Of a stretch of DNA of 64,000 nt, positions 35,490-46,282 are shown piece after piece. A model generated the notes under the pieces. The model ran no database searches. It worked only from the letters and a program-made list of their open reading frames with translations, and had not been told where the DNA came from. The translations under genes were made by a program, and so were the position numbers. Each line of letters starts with the position of its first letter. The stretch's first letter is position 1. The stretch spans positions 3,596,001-3,660,000 of the forward strand of contig NZ_BAAAYL010000001.1 in the NCBI RefSeq assembly GCF_039536205.1. The letters run 5' to 3'. Source of the stretch: Streptomyces sannanensis (lineage in GTDB: Bacteria; Actinomycetota; Actinomycetes; Streptomycetales; Streptomycetaceae).

Positions 35490-38081
35490 GTGGACGCCGA
35501 GCTGACCAACAGGAGCCGGGACGCGATCAACACGGCCACCAACCGGGCCGTGTCGGAGGGACACCCGGACCTGACCCCCGCGCATCTGCTGCTGGCGCTG
35601 CTCGAGGGCCAGGACAACGAGAACATCATCGACCTGCTGGCCGCCGTCGAGGCGGACCAGGCCGTCGTACGCTCCGGCGCCGAGCGGCTGCTCGGCGCGC
35701 TGCCCAGCGTGACCGGGTCCACCGTCGCGCCGCCGCAGCCCAACAGGGAGATGCTCGCCGTCATCGCGGACGCCGCGCGGCGCGCCAAGGAGCTGGGCGA
35801 CGACTACCTCTCCACCGAGCACCTGCTCATCGGCATCGCCGCCAAGGGCGGTCACGCGGGCGAGCTGCTCGAGCGGCAGGGCGCGAACGCGTCCAAGCTG
35901 CTGAACGCGTTCGAGAAGACCAGGGGAGGGCGCCGGGTGACCACACCCGACCCGGAGGGCCAGTACAAGGCCCTGGAGAAGTTCGGCACCGATTTCACGG
36001 CTGCGGCCCGCGAGGGCAAGCTGGACCCGGTCATCGGCCGGGACCAGGAGATCCGCCGTGTCGTGCAGGTGCTGTCACGGCGTACGAAGAACAACCCCGT
36101 GCTCATCGGCGAGCCCGGCGTCGGCAAGACCGCTGTCGTCGAGGGGCTGGCCCAGCGCATCGTGAAGGGCGACGTTCCCGAGTCGCTGCGCGACAAGCGG
36201 CTGGTCGCCCTCGACCTGGGCGCGATGGTCGCCGGAGCGAAGTACCGCGGTGAGTTCGAGGAGCGGCTGAAGACCGTCCTGGCCGAGATCAAGGCCAGCG
36301 ACGGGCAGATCATCACCTTCATCGACGAGCTCCACACGGTCGTCGGCGCGGGTGCGGGCGGCGACTCCGCCATGGACGCCGGCAACATGCTCAAGCCCAT
36401 GCTGGCCCGCGGCGAGCTGCGCATGGTCGGCGCGACGACGCTCGACGAGTACCGCGAGCGGATCGAGAAGGACCCGGCGCTGGAACGGCGCTTCCAGCAG
36501 GTGCTGGTCGCCGAGCCGACCGTCGAGGACACCATCGCGATCCTGCGCGGACTCAAGGGCCGCTACGAGGCCCACCACAAGGTGCAGATCAACGACTCGG
36601 CGCTGGTCGCCGCCGCGACCCTGTCCGACCGGTACATCACCTCCCGCTTCCTCCCCGACAAGGCCATCGACCTGGTCGACGAGTCCGCCTCCCGGCTCCG
36701 TATGGAGATCGACTCCTCGCCCGTCGAGATCGACGAGCTCCAGCGCGCGGTCGACCGGCTGAAGATGGAGGAGCTCGCCCTCTCCAAGGAGACCGACCAG
36801 GCGAGCAAGGAGCGCCTGGAGAAGCTCCGCCGCGACCTCGCCGACAAGGAGGAGGAGCTGCGCGGCCTCACTGCCCGGTGGGAGAAGGAGAAGCAGTCCC
36901 TCAACCGTGTCGGTGAGCTGAAGGAACAGCTCGACGCACTGCGCGGCCAGGCCGAGCGCGCTCAGCGCGACGGTGACTTCGACACCGCCTCCAAGCTGCT
37001 CTACGGGGAGATCCCGACCCTGGAGCGGGAGCTGGAGGCCGCCACCGAGGCCGAGGCCCAGCAGGAAGCGTCGAGGAACACCATGGTCAAGGAGGAGGTC
37101 GGCCCGGACGACATCGCCGACGTCGTCGCCGCCTGGACCGGGATCCCGGCGGGGCGCCTCCTCGAGGGCGAGACGCAGAAGCTGCTGCGCATGGAGGAGG
37201 AGCTCGGCAAGCGCCTGATCGGCCAGACCGAGGCGGTACGGGCCGTGTCCGACGCCGTCCGCAGGTCGCGGGCGGGTGTCGCCGACCCCGACCGGCCCAC
37301 CGGTTCCTTCCTCTTCCTCGGTCCGACCGGTGTCGGCAAGACCGAGCTGGCGAAGGCCCTCGCGGACTTCCTCTTCGACGACGAGCGGGCGATGGTCCGT
37401 ATCGACATGAGCGAGTACAGCGAGAAGCACTCCGTCGCCCGCCTGGTCGGAGCGCCCCCCGGCTATGTCGGCTACGAGGAGGGCGGTCAGCTGACCGAGG
37501 CGGTGCGCCGCCGCCCGTACAGCGTGATCCTGCTGGACGAGGTGGAGAAGGCCCATCCCGAGGTCTTCGACATCCTGCTCCAGGTCCTCGACGACGGCCG
37601 GCTGACCGACGGCCAGGGCCGGACGGTGGACTTCCGCAACACCATCCTGATCCTGACGTCGAACCTGGGCAGCCAGTACCTGGTCGACCCGCTGACCGGC
37701 GAGGAGGAGAAGAAGCAGCAGGTCCTGGAGGCGGTGAGGGTCTCCTTCAAGCCGGAGTTCCTCAACCGGCTGGACGATCTGGTGGTCTTCTCGGCCCTGT
37801 CGAAGGACGAGCTGTCCCGCATCGCCGAGCTGCAGATCGCCGGCCTCGCCAGGCGCCTGGCCGAACGCCGGCTCATGCTGGACGTCACCCCGGCGGCCCT
37901 GGAGTGGCTGGCCGACGAGGGCTACGACCCGGCGTACGGCGCCCGCCCGCTGCGCCGCCTCGTCCAGACCGCGATCGGCGACCGCCTCGCCAAGGAGATC
38001 CTCGCGGGCGAGGTGAGGGACGGCGACACGGTCCGCGTGGACCGCTTCGGCGACGAGCTGATCGTCGGCGCGGCGCAGTAG
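35490..38081 (+). CDS. clpB: ATP-dependent disaggregase ClpB
   Basis: Hexameric Hsp100 chaperone that rescues aggregated protein with DnaK. It has 863 residues. The N-domain contains [23 protein letters not shown]1 has Walker A GEPGVGKT near 206 and [14 protein letters not shown]; the middle coiled-coil (M) domain lies at about 400-520; AAA2 has GPTGVGKT near 610, [20 protein letters not shown] and the C-terminal [10 protein letters not shown]. The GTG at 35490 has AGGAGGAGAG upstream. The HAIR at 35406 gives HspR control. Confidence 0.98.
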   Translation: MDAELTNRSRDAINTATNRAVSEGHPDLTPAHLLLALLEGQDNENIIDLLAAVEADQAVVRSGAERLLGALPSVTGSTVAPPQPNREMLAVIADAARRAKELGDDYLSTEHLLIGIAAKGGHAGELLERQGANASKLLNAFEKTRGGRRVTTPDPEGQYKALEKFGTDFTAAAREGKLDPVIGRDQEIRRVVQVLSRRTKNNPVLIGEPGVGKTAVVEGLAQRIVKGDVPESLRDKRLVALDLGAMVAGAKYRGEFEERLKTVLAEIKASDGQIITFIDELHTVVGAGAGGDSAMDAGNMLKPMLARGELRMVGATTLDEYRERIEKDPALERRFQQVLVAEPTVEDTIAILRGLKGRYEAHHKVQINDSALVAAATLSDRYITSRFLPDKAIDLVDESASRLRMEIDSSPVEIDELQRAVDRLKMEELALSKETDQASKERLEKLRRDLADKEEELRGLTARWEKEKQSLNRVGELKEQLDALRGQAERAQRDGDFDTASKLLYGEIPTLERELEAATEAEAQQEASRNTMVKEEVGPDDIADVVAAWTGIPAGRLLEGETQKLLRMEEELGKRLIGQTEAVRAVSDAVRRSRAGVADPDRPTGSFLFLGPTGVGKTELAKALADFLFDDERAMVRIDMSEYSEKHSVARLVGAPPGYVGYEEGGQLTEAVRRRPYSVILLDEVEKAHPEVFDILLQVLDDGRLTDGQGRTVDFRNTILILTSNLGSQYLVDPLTGEEEKKQQVLEAVRVSFKPEFLNRLDDLVVFSALSKDELSRIAELQIAGLARRLAERRLMLDVTPAALEWLADEGYDPAYGARPLRRLVQTAIGDRLAKEILAGEVRDGDTVRVDRFGDELIVGAAQ

Positions 38082-38085
38082 GTGC

Positions 38086-38553
38086 TCACAGGTCGTAGGC
38101 GGTGAGGTGTACGAGGGCGGTGTTCCCGTCCTCGTACACCACGCCGACCTCCACGACGTAGGCGCTCCCGGGCTCGGCCGTGCCGATCGCGGTGCGGTCG
38201 AGGTACCAGCAGAGGTCATGCCTGCCCTCGCAGGCCGGAACATCGGTACTGCCTCCCGGAAACGACGAGGTCAGCCACTTCTGGACGTCGGCCCGGGGCA
38301 TCCGGAACGTGACGGTGCAGGTCGTGTCCGGCCGGACTTCCACGTCACAGTGCCCGTCGGTGGCACCCTCGGGCAGCCCGCCCCCGGCGTAGTCCAGCGC
38401 CTCCGCGCAGGAAACCTTCTGTTTCTCGCTGAGGGTGGGGTTCTGCAGCCAGGCCACAAAGCTCCAGACCAGCCACCCTACGAACACCAGTGGTAACGCC
38501 AGAATCGCCATCAGGATTCGGAAATTCGTTCGTCCCGGCATGGCCCGGATCAT
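38086..38553 (-). CDS. Hypothetical single-pass membrane/exported protein
   Basis: About 155 residues from ATG 38553 (an ATG at 38541 and upstream in-frame ATGs are alternatives). One TM helix (ILMAILALPLVFVGWLVWSFVAWL) is followed by an extracellular domain with four Cys (SCAEAL, DGHCDVEV, TTCTVTF, PACEGRHDLCW) that could form disulphides. No family recognised. It converges on clpB, with only 4 bp between the stops. Confidence 0.7.
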   Translation of the reverse strand: MIRAMPGRTNFRILMAILALPLVFVGWLVWSFVAWLQNPTLSEKQKVSCAEALDYAGGGLPEGATDGHCDVEVRPDTTCTVTFRMPRADVQKWLTSSFPGGSTDVPACEGRHDLCWYLDRTAIGTAEPGSAYVVEVGVVYEDGNTALVHLTAYDL

Positions 38554-38645
38554 GTCAGCTCGCAGCGGATCACCGTCGGCGGGTCTTGCCATCACCCTCC
38601 CGGGATGGGGGAGGATGAGAGAACCGCTATGAAGGGAAATCCACG

Positions 38646-39176
38646 GTGAGCATCGACCCGTCCTCGATTCCGAATTTCGGGGCGCAGCCCAACCCGCAGC
38701 CGTCGGGCCCCGCGGGTCCCGTCGTTCCTGACCAGGACCTGGTCAAGCAGCTTCTCGACCAGATGGAGCTGAAGTACGTCGTGGACGACGAGGGCGACCT
38801 CGCCGCGCCGTGGGAGGACTTCCGCACGTACTTCATGTTCCGTGGCGAGGGCGACCAGCAGGTCTTCTCGGTGCGGACCTTCTACGACCGCCCGCACGCC
38901 ATCGACGAGAAGGGCCGACTCCTCGAGGCCGTCGACGACTGGAACCGTCGCACCCTGTGGCCGAAGGTCTACAGCCACACCCAGGACGACGGTACGGTCC
39001 GTCTGATCGGCGAGGCCCAGATGCTGATCGGCACAGGTGTCAGCCTTGAGCACTTTGTGTCGTCGACGGTCAGCTGGGTGCGCGCATCGGTCGAATTCGA
39101 CCGCTGGCTCGTCGAGGAGCTCGGTCTGGAGAAGGACCTGGAGTCCTCGGACGACGAGGGTGACGACGAGGACTGA
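38646..39176 (+). CDS. YbjN-domain protein
   Basis: 176 residues from GTG 38646 with GAAGGGA upstream. YbjN fold segments are QLLDQMELKYVVDDEGDLAAP, FRTYFMFRGEGDQQVFSVR and DDWNRRTLWPKVYSHTQDDG. The C-terminus is acidic (SSDDEGDDED). YbjN proteins resemble type III secretion chaperones and are linked to stress regulation in E. coli; the role in actinobacteria is unknown. A terminator follows. Confidence 0.88.
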   Translation: MSIDPSSIPNFGAQPNPQPSGPAGPVVPDQDLVKQLLDQMELKYVVDDEGDLAAPWEDFRTYFMFRGEGDQQVFSVRTFYDRPHAIDEKGRLLEAVDDWNRRTLWPKVYSHTQDDGTVRLIGEAQMLIGTGVSLEHFVSSTVSWVRASVEFDRWLVEELGLEKDLESSDDEGDDED

Positions 39177-39195
39177 GCCTCTACCGGCCTCTCTG

Positions 39196-39230
39196 CGGAG
39201 GGCGGCGGTCACCATGACCGCCGCCCTCCG
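39196..39230. terminator. Terminator after YbjN gene
   Basis: A CGGAGGGCGGCGGTC stem and its exact complement with a 5-nt loop. Confidence 0.8.
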
Positions 39231-39376
39231 GCGCGTCCGTGTCCGGCGAGGGTCGGAGGCGGGATACGGCGTTCTCCAGTACGAACATCTTTGTGCCGAC
39301 GTGAACGTGTGACCACCTGCGGAATGTCACCCGTATGCCGCAAAGCTGGCCCGACAGGACTCTCGTTGTCTCAGTT

Positions 39377-39676
39377 ATGACAACAGTGAAGTTCCATCCG
39401 TGGCGGGCGACCGGGCGTGCGGACGCTGTCGGCGCCGACACCACCCGGCTCGGGGAGTGGATCTTCGTCCCCGGCTCGCGCTGCCTCTCCGGGGGCACTG
39501 CCGACGCCTATGTCCAGCGCGGTGATCGGCGGGTTTCGCTGGAGTACTGCTCCTCGCCGCTGGAGGAATTCCTCAAGGCGATGGACCGGATCCAGGCCGA
39601 CTTCGGTCGCAGGTGCGACAGCACCGGGCCGGCCGTCGCGCTGCGCGACCGAGCCCGGCAGGACGATCATGCATAA
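39377..39676 (+). CDS. Hypothetical 99-residue protein
   Basis: A small soluble protein (MTTVKFHPWRATGRAD..RRVSLEYCSSPLEEFLKAMD). No recognised domain; it reads as a beta-rich N-terminal half and a helical end. The start at ATG 39377 is plausible without a strong ribosome site. The stop overlaps the start of the next gene by 8 bp, suggesting co-expression with the DUF2637-like protein. Confidence 0.6.
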   Translation: MTTVKFHPWRATGRADAVGADTTRLGEWIFVPGSRCLSGGTADAYVQRGDRRVSLEYCSSPLEEFLKAMDRIQADFGRRCDSTGPAVALRDRARQDDHA

Positions 39677-40556
39677 GAGGACGGATCTCTTCCTTTACTC
39701 CAGTGCCCCGACGTACGACGTCCCGACGTACGACGTCCCGACGTACGACGTCCCGACGTACGAAGTCCCGCCACGCGAAGGCGTGGGCGAAACCTGGCCG
39801 GACTTCGCCGGTGAGCCGTACGGCGAGCCGGCCACCGGGGAGAGTCCTCTTTTCGCAACAGGTCGCGGTGTCATCCCGGACCACTTCGGCGTCGTCCCCG
39901 AACAGTGGAGTCCCGAAGCGGAGCTGGCACGACTCCTGCGGGCCGAGACACACGGCTACGCGCCGATGACGGACGTGGCGGACGTCGCGCCGCTGACTCC
40001 GCCCGTTCCCCCGAAGCCGCCCGTGCCGCCCACGCTGCCCCGGGACGCCACACAGACCGAGGGCGGGGCCTGGGGCCACCGACGGCCGCCCCGCAGGCGC
40101 AGCGGGACCGTTTCTCCGGTGCGGACCCTCAGCATCTCGGTCGCCGCGCTCGCCGCCGTCATCGCCGCCATGGTGGGCGTTCTCAGCGGCATGGTCTCGT
40201 ACGAGCCGCTCCGGAACATCGCCATCCCGGCCGTGCCGACACCCCTGACCCGCTGGTGGCCGCTGCTCGTCTACGGAACGTGGATGGTCGCGTCCCTGTC
40301 GATCCTGCGCGCCACGCTGCACCAGCGGCGGGCGACACACTCCTGGTACACCGTCCTGGGGTCCTCGGCCGTCGCCATCGCCGTCAACGTGAGCCAGGCC
40401 CCGCCCACCCTGACCGGTGCAGCGGCCGCCGCCCTCCCCCCGCTCGCGGCGCTCGCCTGCTTCCAGCAGCTCGTCCGGCAGATCACCCTCACCAGGCCGC
40501 CCCGGCAGGGCCTGCCTCGCCTGCCACGCCACCGCGGCGCCCCGAACAGACGCTGA
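39669..40556 (+). CDS. DUF2637-like membrane protein with PTYDV repeats
   Basis: 295 residues. The N-terminal region contains four tandem pentapeptides (PTYDV three times, PTYEV once) encoded by an exact 15-bp repeat, then a disordered Pro-rich segment and about four TM helices (LSISVAALAAVIAAMVGVL, LLVYGTWMVASLSIL, VLGSSAVAIAVNV, AAAALPPLAALACF). The TM part resembles DUF2637/SpdB-like proteins found in Streptomyces transfer modules and chromosomes. Function is unknown. The ATG at 39669 overlaps the previous stop. Confidence 0.7.
   Translation: MHKRTDLFLYSSAPTYDVPTYDVPTYDVPTYEVPPREGVGETWPDFAGEPYGEPATGESPLFATGRGVIPDHFGVVPEQWSPEAELARLLRAETHGYAPMTDVADVAPLTPPVPPKPPVPPTLPRDATQTEGGAWGHRRPPRRRSGTVSPVRTLSISVAALAAVIAAMVGVLSGMVSYEPLRNIAIPAVPTPLTRWWPLLVYGTWMVASLSILRATLHQRRATHSWYTVLGSSAVAIAVNVSQAPPTLTGAAAAALPPLAALACFQQLVRQITLTRPPRQGLPRLPRHRGAPNRR
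39711..39770 (+). repeat. 15-bp tandem repeat (4 copies) coding for PTY(D/E)V
   Basis: ACGTACGACGTCCCG occurs three times, and a fourth copy has one change (GAAGTC). It lies in frame in the DUF2637-like gene. Confidence 0.95.
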
Positions 40557-40639
40557 CCGTGGCCTCGTCGGCCGGCCGGAGGGCCTCCCCCCACGGAAAG
40601 ACCCTCCGGCCGTGTACCGGGCACCGACCCCGGCGGGCA

Positions 40640-40955
40640 TCACTTCCGCAGCTTGGACAGCCTTTCGATGGCTTCTTCCAGCACACTCTTCCGCTTGCAG
40701 AACGCGAACCGCACGAAGGGCGCGCCCTCCTCGCGGTGGTCGTAGAAGACCGCGTTGGGAATCGCGACGACACCGCAGCGCTCCGGCAGTGCGCGGCAGA
40801 AGGCGAAGCCGTCACACGGGGCCGTCGGTGTCGGGGAAGCCCTGCCCCAGATTGATCGAGCCGGTGCGTACGGCCAGCGCGGACATCTCGGCGAAGATCG
40901 TCGTTCCGAACTCCGCCAGATGGCGGCCGAGCAGCGGGCGTCGTTCCGTCGTCAT
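40640..40955 (-). pseudogene. Aminotransferase (class I/II) with most of the middle deleted
   Basis: Starting at ATG 40955 the frame reads LGRHLAEFGTTIFAEMSALA and INLGQGFPDTDGP, the N-terminus of kynurenine/methionine-type aminotransferases. A stop follows at once, and in another frame the C-terminus appears: DGFAFCRALPERCGVVAIPN, then VRFAFCKRKSVLEEAIERLSKL, ending at 40640. About 280 central residues, including the PLP lysine, are gone. The break is a single clean junction near 40815, so the loss looks recent. It lies between the DUF2637-like gene and the Cys-rich small proteins. Confidence 0.85.
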
Positions 40956-41046
40956 GGCGGTCATCCTGCGCAAAGCTCTGGACTTCCTCAAGTGCGCTTT
41001 GAGATACGTGCCGCACGGGGATCCCCCAGTCACGGAACAACGGGGG

Positions 41047-41271
41047 ATGAAGATCATGGGAGATGCTCCGGTCGCTGTGGTGCTGGTGGTGCTGGGGGCG
41101 GTGTGCCTGGTGGGCGCGGTCCTCCGTGTGGCGTCCTGGTTCTCCGGCGGGGGAGACGGCACATCCTCGTCGGGCGGCAGTTGGTGGGCGGGGGACGGCG
41201 GTTCGTCCTCGTCGTCCTCCTCCTGCTCCAGCTCGTCCTGCGGGGGCGGCTGCGGAGGCGGCGGCGACTGA
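41047..41271 (+). CDS. Small membrane protein with Ser/Cys/Gly-rich tail (74 aa)
   Basis: One TM helix (VAVVLVVLGAVCLVGAVLRVA) is followed by a low-complexity extracellular or cytosolic tail rich in Ser and Gly that ends in CSSSSCGGGCGGGGD. GGGGG lies directly before ATG 41047 (an ATG at 41056 is the alternative). The next gene encodes a paralogue with the same end. No described family comes to mind; Cys/Gly-rich tails can bind metal or be modified. Confidence 0.7.
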   Translation: MKIMGDAPVAVVLVVLGAVCLVGAVLRVASWFSGGGDGTSSSGGSWWAGDGGSSSSSSSCSSSSCGGGCGGGGD

Positions 41272-41331
41272 GCCGACGGCAACTGGCCAGGCGTCAGCGT
41301 GCGTCATCTGTACGACTGAAGGGGGAAGGCG

Positions 41332-41574
41332 ATGAACATTGTGATCATCGTGGTGGTGCTGCTGGTGTTGGGGATCGCGGTTGTCGCGATCATCAATGCC
41401 GCGCGGAGCGAAAAGAGCCGAGGCCGGCGTTCGCGGGGCAGCCGCGGCGGCGGCTCGTGGGCCGACGGAGGCGACGCGGGCGGCAGTTCCTGCGGCGGCT
41501 CGTCCTCCTCGTGCTCCAGCTCGTCCTGTGGTTCCTCCTGCGGGGGCGGTTGTGGCGGAGGCGGGGGCGACTGA
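41332..41574 (+). CDS. Small membrane protein with Ser/Cys/Gly-rich tail (80 aa), paralogue of upstream gene
   Basis: TM helix IVIIVVVLLVLGIAVVAII, then a basic segment (RSEKSRGRRSRGSRGG) and a tail ending in CSSSSCGSSCGGGCGGGGGD. A ribosome-site-like AAGGGGGAAGG precedes ATG 41332. Together with the 74-residue neighbour it forms a pair differing mainly in the basic linker. Confidence 0.75.
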   Translation: MNIVIIVVVLLVLGIAVVAIINAARSEKSRGRRSRGSRGGGSWADGGDAGGSSCGGSSSSCSSSSCGSSCGGGCGGGGGD

Positions 41575-41862
41575 GCCGGTGCGGCCGATTCGCTCCTTTG
41601 TGCGCCCGGCGGTCGAACCACCGCCGGGCGCCTTCATGTCCGCGCCCCGGTTGAACAGTTGAACCGTCTGGCCCCCGACGGGATGGAAACCACGTCAACT
41701 TGGGTAAAAACTCTATGAGCGCCGCGCACTTCATGATTCCCTCGCTGTTGAGACAACGAGTCTTCGAACCTCAGGCGGGCCCGCAGGCCGGCCCCCTGAT
41801 CCTCTCCTCGCGCCGGGGTGTTCCCGGTTCAGCCGCCAGATGTGTGTTTGCGGAGCCCACCC

Positions 41863-42381
41863 ATGCTCACGACCCTCAAGACTGCCTATTCCGACACGCG
41901 TGCCGCCGATCTCGCCTGGGCGCTCGGCCGGGACCCGCTCCCCGCTCTTGCCGTACTCGACCTCGAACTGTCCGACGCGAAGGTGCAGTTGCGCCTCCTC
42001 GGCGCTTCGCACCAAGTGCTGCTGGAGGAGGACCGGGGTACCTGTTCCGAGACCGTCGCGTGCATGCCCGGCAGCAGCACGCCACTGCCGCTCGGGGTGG
42101 CCAAACGGGTGGGGGATTGGGAGTACGAGTTCGCGGCGCGCGTCGAGAGTCTGCCGGACGGCTCCTTCGCGGGCCGTGCGCAGGAGCTGCTCGCGCTGGT
42201 GGCCGACCATCCGAACGGCCTTGCCGGTGCGTTCCCAGGGAGCCCGTACGCCTTCACCGCGATGCTCGCACACCGGTACGAAGGTCAGGTGTGGTGGCGT
42301 ACCTGGCACGCGTATCCGCAGGACAGTCAGCTGGTGGTGACCCGTACGCGGGTCGGAGTGCGGACGCCCGCCGCGCTCTGA
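41863..42381 (+). CDS. DUF2617-family protein
   Basis: 172 residues with the family pattern LGRDPLPALAVLDLELSD, CSETVACMPGSSTPLPLGVA, GDWEYEFAARVESLPDGSF and ALVADHPNGLAGAFPGSPYA. Function is unknown. In Streptomyces, DUF2617 genes sit beside a membrane spermidine-synthase-like gene, as here, and often DUF350/DUF4247 genes, absent here. The last 29 bp including the stop are tandemly duplicated. Confidence 0.9.
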   Translation: MLTTLKTAYSDTRAADLAWALGRDPLPALAVLDLELSDAKVQLRLLGASHQVLLEEDRGTCSETVACMPGSSTPLPLGVAKRVGDWEYEFAARVESLPDGSFAGRAQELLALVADHPNGLAGAFPGSPYAFTAMLAHRYEGQVWWRTWHAYPQDSQLVVTRTRVGVRTPAAL

Positions 42382-42430
42382 GGCCCGAACCGCTGCCCGG
42401 CGCGCTCTGAGGCCCGAACCGCTGCCCGGC
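42373..42430 (+). repeat. 29-bp tandem duplication of the DUF2617 gene 3' end
   Basis: Two identical 29-bp copies (42373-42401, 42402-42430); the first includes the stop codon of the DUF2617 gene. Confidence 0.9.
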
Positions 42431-42435
42431 GCAGT

Positions 42436-42533
42436 CCCCCGAGCTCTCGGCTTCTCCCCCGAGCTCTCGGCTTCGCTCGAGCAGGGGGGACCCCCATGAG
42501 CAGGGGGGACCCCCATGAGCAGGGGGGCGCCCC
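42436..42533. repeat. Interspersed GC-rich hairpin repeat (intergenic copies)
   Basis: Copies of a unit beginning CCCCCGAGCTCTCGGCTTCG, with partner GAGCAGGGGGGACCCCCAT, partly tandem. The same unit recurs at 45429-45545 and 52598-52638. It can fold as CCCCC..GCTC/GAGC..GGGGG. Confidence 0.85.
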
Positions 42534-42588
42534 AGTTGAACCCTTGTGGGTGACAGGGCGCGAGGGTGCGGTGACGTAGCGTGCCAAC

Positions 42589-44241
<1,653 letters not shown>

Positions 44242-44293
44242 ATCCGCGCGCAGGTGGGTGCATGGCGGGCGGGCATGAGTAGGCTCGTTCTCC

Positions 44294-45133
44294 ATGGAGC
44301 ACGAGGTCTTCGTTCCGGTTTCCGCCCAGGCCCTTCGCGAGGTGCTGCGCGACCCTGCCCGGGTGGCCCGCTGCGTGCCGGGGCTCCAACAGGACGTCGG
44401 CGGGGCGCCCGTCTCCGGCCGGCTGAAGGTCCGTGTCGACGGTCACACGATCACATACCGCGGCACCCTCCACCTCGCGGAGCAGGACGGCGGCTTCGCG
44501 GTCGAGTGCGAGGGCACGGAAGTCCGTGGTACGGGCTCGGTCAAGGTGACCCTGACGCTGCGCCTGACCCCGGCGGACCACGGCACCGAGCTCGCCTTCA
44601 AGGGCACGGCTCAAGCCGAGGGACGCCTCGCCGACTTCAGCCCGACATCGACCCTCACCGCGGCCCACCGCCTCCTGAACCGCTGCTCGGAAGCGCTGGC
44701 CGCGGAGGCCGGCGGCACGCCCGCCGAGGGCCGCTCCACCGGGGAGGGCGGCCCGTACGAGGCCGACTCCGGGGCGCCGGGAGCCGACGAGCCGGACGCC
44801 GACGGCGCGCTCGGCGCCGATGCGTCCGACACGGCCGCCGATTCCCGGCTCGACGACGACGCCCTCTTCGAGGGCGACGAGCCCGTTTCGCCGCTCGCCC
44901 CGCCGGCCGACGACGAGCTGGACCTGCCCGCCGAAGCAGCGCACGCGCGGCGCACGATGATCGGGCGCAGCGCGGAGGAGGTCGATCACGCTCCGCCGCG
45001 CGGGCGGTACGCGCCGGTGCCCGCGCCCGCCACCGCGTCCGCCAAGGCGGCGCTGCGCTGGGCCGCTCCCGCCGCCGCACTCGCGGTCGCGTCGGCCGTG
45101 GTGCTCGGACGTGCACTGCGTCGCCGCAAGTAG
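44294..45133 (+). CDS. SRPBCC/CoxG-like protein with C-terminal TM anchor
   Basis: 279 residues. The first 140 or so form the CoxG-type SRPBCC hydrophobic-ligand fold (EVFVPVSAQALREVLRDPARVARCVPGL, GHTITYRGTLHLAEQD, ELAFKGTAQAEGRLADFS). A long acidic disordered segment and one C-terminal helix (AAPAAALAVASAVVLGRAL) with RRRK follow. CoxG itself anchors CO dehydrogenase; no such enzyme is nearby, so the role is unknown. Confidence 0.85.
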   Translation: MEHEVFVPVSAQALREVLRDPARVARCVPGLQQDVGGAPVSGRLKVRVDGHTITYRGTLHLAEQDGGFAVECEGTEVRGTGSVKVTLTLRLTPADHGTELAFKGTAQAEGRLADFSPTSTLTAAHRLLNRCSEALAAEAGGTPAEGRSTGEGGPYEADSGAPGADEPDADGALGADASDTAADSRLDDDALFEGDEPVSPLAPPADDELDLPAEAAHARRTMIGRSAEEVDHAPPRGRYAPVPAPATASAKAALRWAAPAAALAVASAVVLGRALRRRK

Positions 45134-45143
45134 TGTCGGGGGC

Positions 45144-46061
45144 GTGAGTACCGAAGAGCAGAACAGCGGCACAGGCGTCCGGCTCGTGGCCGGGGACGCC
45201 GAGTTGACGGTGCACCCGGAGAACGGCTGCCGTATCGGCAGCCTGCGCATCGGCGGCACGGAGGTGCTGCGGCAGGGAGAGCACTACGGCAGCTTTCCGA
45301 TGGTTCCGTGGTGCGGCCGGATGGAGAACGGCCAGTTCCGTACCGGCGGGGTGTGCCACCAGCTGCCGCTGAACGCGGCCCCGCACGCCATCCACGGGAC
45401 CGCTCGCGACGCGGCCTGGCGTACGGCCCTCCCCCGAGCTCTCGGCTCCTCCCCCAAGCTCTCGGCTCCTCCCCCGAGCTCCAGGCTTCGCTCGAGCGGG
45501 GGGCACACCCATGAGCAGGGGGGACCCGCATGCGCAGGGGGAGAGACGGAGGCCGTCTTCACGCACGATCTGGCCGACCCCTGGCCGTACACCGGCCGGG
45601 TCACCCAGATCTTCGAGCTCGAGCCGGACCGGCTCACCATCCGGCTCGGCATCGAGACGTACGACGACTCGTTCCCGGCCCAGGCCGGCTGGCATCCCTG
45701 GTTCCTGCGCAACCTGGGCGCCGGCGGCGAGGACGTGCGGCTCGACTTCGCGCCCACCTGGCAGGAGGAGCGTGGGGCCGACCATCTCCCCACCGGGCGG
45801 CGAATCCAGCCGGGGCCCGGACCGTGGGACGACTGCTTCGGCATGGAGGACGGGGTCGACGTCACCCTGACCTGGCCCGGGCAGCTGGAGCTGAAGGTGA
45901 CCGCCGGCACCGAATGGGTCGTGATCTACGACGAACAGCCCGAAGCGGTGTGTGTCGAACCGCAGTCGGGGCCGCCGAACGGCATCAACACCCTTCCGCG
46001 CCTGGTCACCCCCATCGATCCGCTGGAGCTGGCGACGACCTGGAGCTGGCGGCGGCTTTAG
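45144..46061 (+). CDS. Aldose 1-epimerase-family protein with in-frame repeat insertion
   Basis: 305 residues from GTG 45144. Epimerase features are NGCRIGSLRIGGTEVL, MVPWCGRMENGQF, HAIHGTARDAAW (His), AGWHPWFLRN (His) and the C-terminal VCVEPQSGPPNGIN (Glu). About 40 residues after ARDAAWRT derive from the hairpin repeat (45429-45545), inserted in frame between HG-containing and HDL-containing strands. The stop TAG at 46059 lies in the terminal repeat of a MITE, so the original C-terminus may have been altered. Substrate is probably a hexose; activity after insertion is uncertain. Confidence 0.85.
   Translation: MSTEEQNSGTGVRLVAGDAELTVHPENGCRIGSLRIGGTEVLRQGEHYGSFPMVPWCGRMENGQFRTGGVCHQLPLNAAPHAIHGTARDAAWRTALPRALGSSPKLSAPPPSSRLRSSGGHTHEQGGPACAGGETEAVFTHDLADPWPYTGRVTQIFELEPDRLTIRLGIETYDDSFPAQAGWHPWFLRNLGAGGEDVRLDFAPTWQEERGADHLPTGRRIQPGPGPWDDCFGMEDGVDVTLTWPGQLELKVTAGTEWVVIYDEQPEAVCVEPQSGPPNGINTLPRLVTPIDPLELATTWSWRRL
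45429..45545. repeat. GC-rich hairpin repeat inside the aldose epimerase gene
   Basis: Three tandem copies of CTCCCCC(G/A)AGCTC units, then CTCGAGCGGGGGGCAC and GAGCAGGGGGGACCC, the same family as 42436-42533. The reading frame is kept through the insertion. Confidence 0.85.
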
Positions 46062-46271
46062 GGGGTGTCGGATGGATCGCCGTGGAGGATGGAGCGCCCG
46101 CCGCGGAGCGGCTGATGTCTCGTGGTGCCGTGCATCGCAAGGCGGAGGAGGGAGTCCATGCGGTGGGGGCACCTCCCAGCGGTAGCTGGGGGACATCGGC
46201 GACTGACGACAACGCCGCGAGGCGCGGTGCCGGACGCCGCGACGCCGCGGAGATCCATCGGACACCCCCTA
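46059..46271. mobile_element. MITE-like element with 20-bp terminal inverted repeats
   Basis: The left end starts TAGGGGGTGTC and ends GGATGGATC; the right end is the complement with one mismatch over 20 bp. The 213-bp unit has no ORF and contains an inner CCCAGCGGTAGCTGGG hairpin. A TA target duplication is possible. It supplies the stop codon of the epimerase gene and ends 11 bp before the pyrE ATG. Confidence 0.75.
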
Positions 46272-46282
46272 AGCTGGCGCAT

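Noticed and set aside
39711..39770. CRISPR-like array
   Set aside because: Repeats are contiguous 15-mers without spacers and lie in a coding frame.
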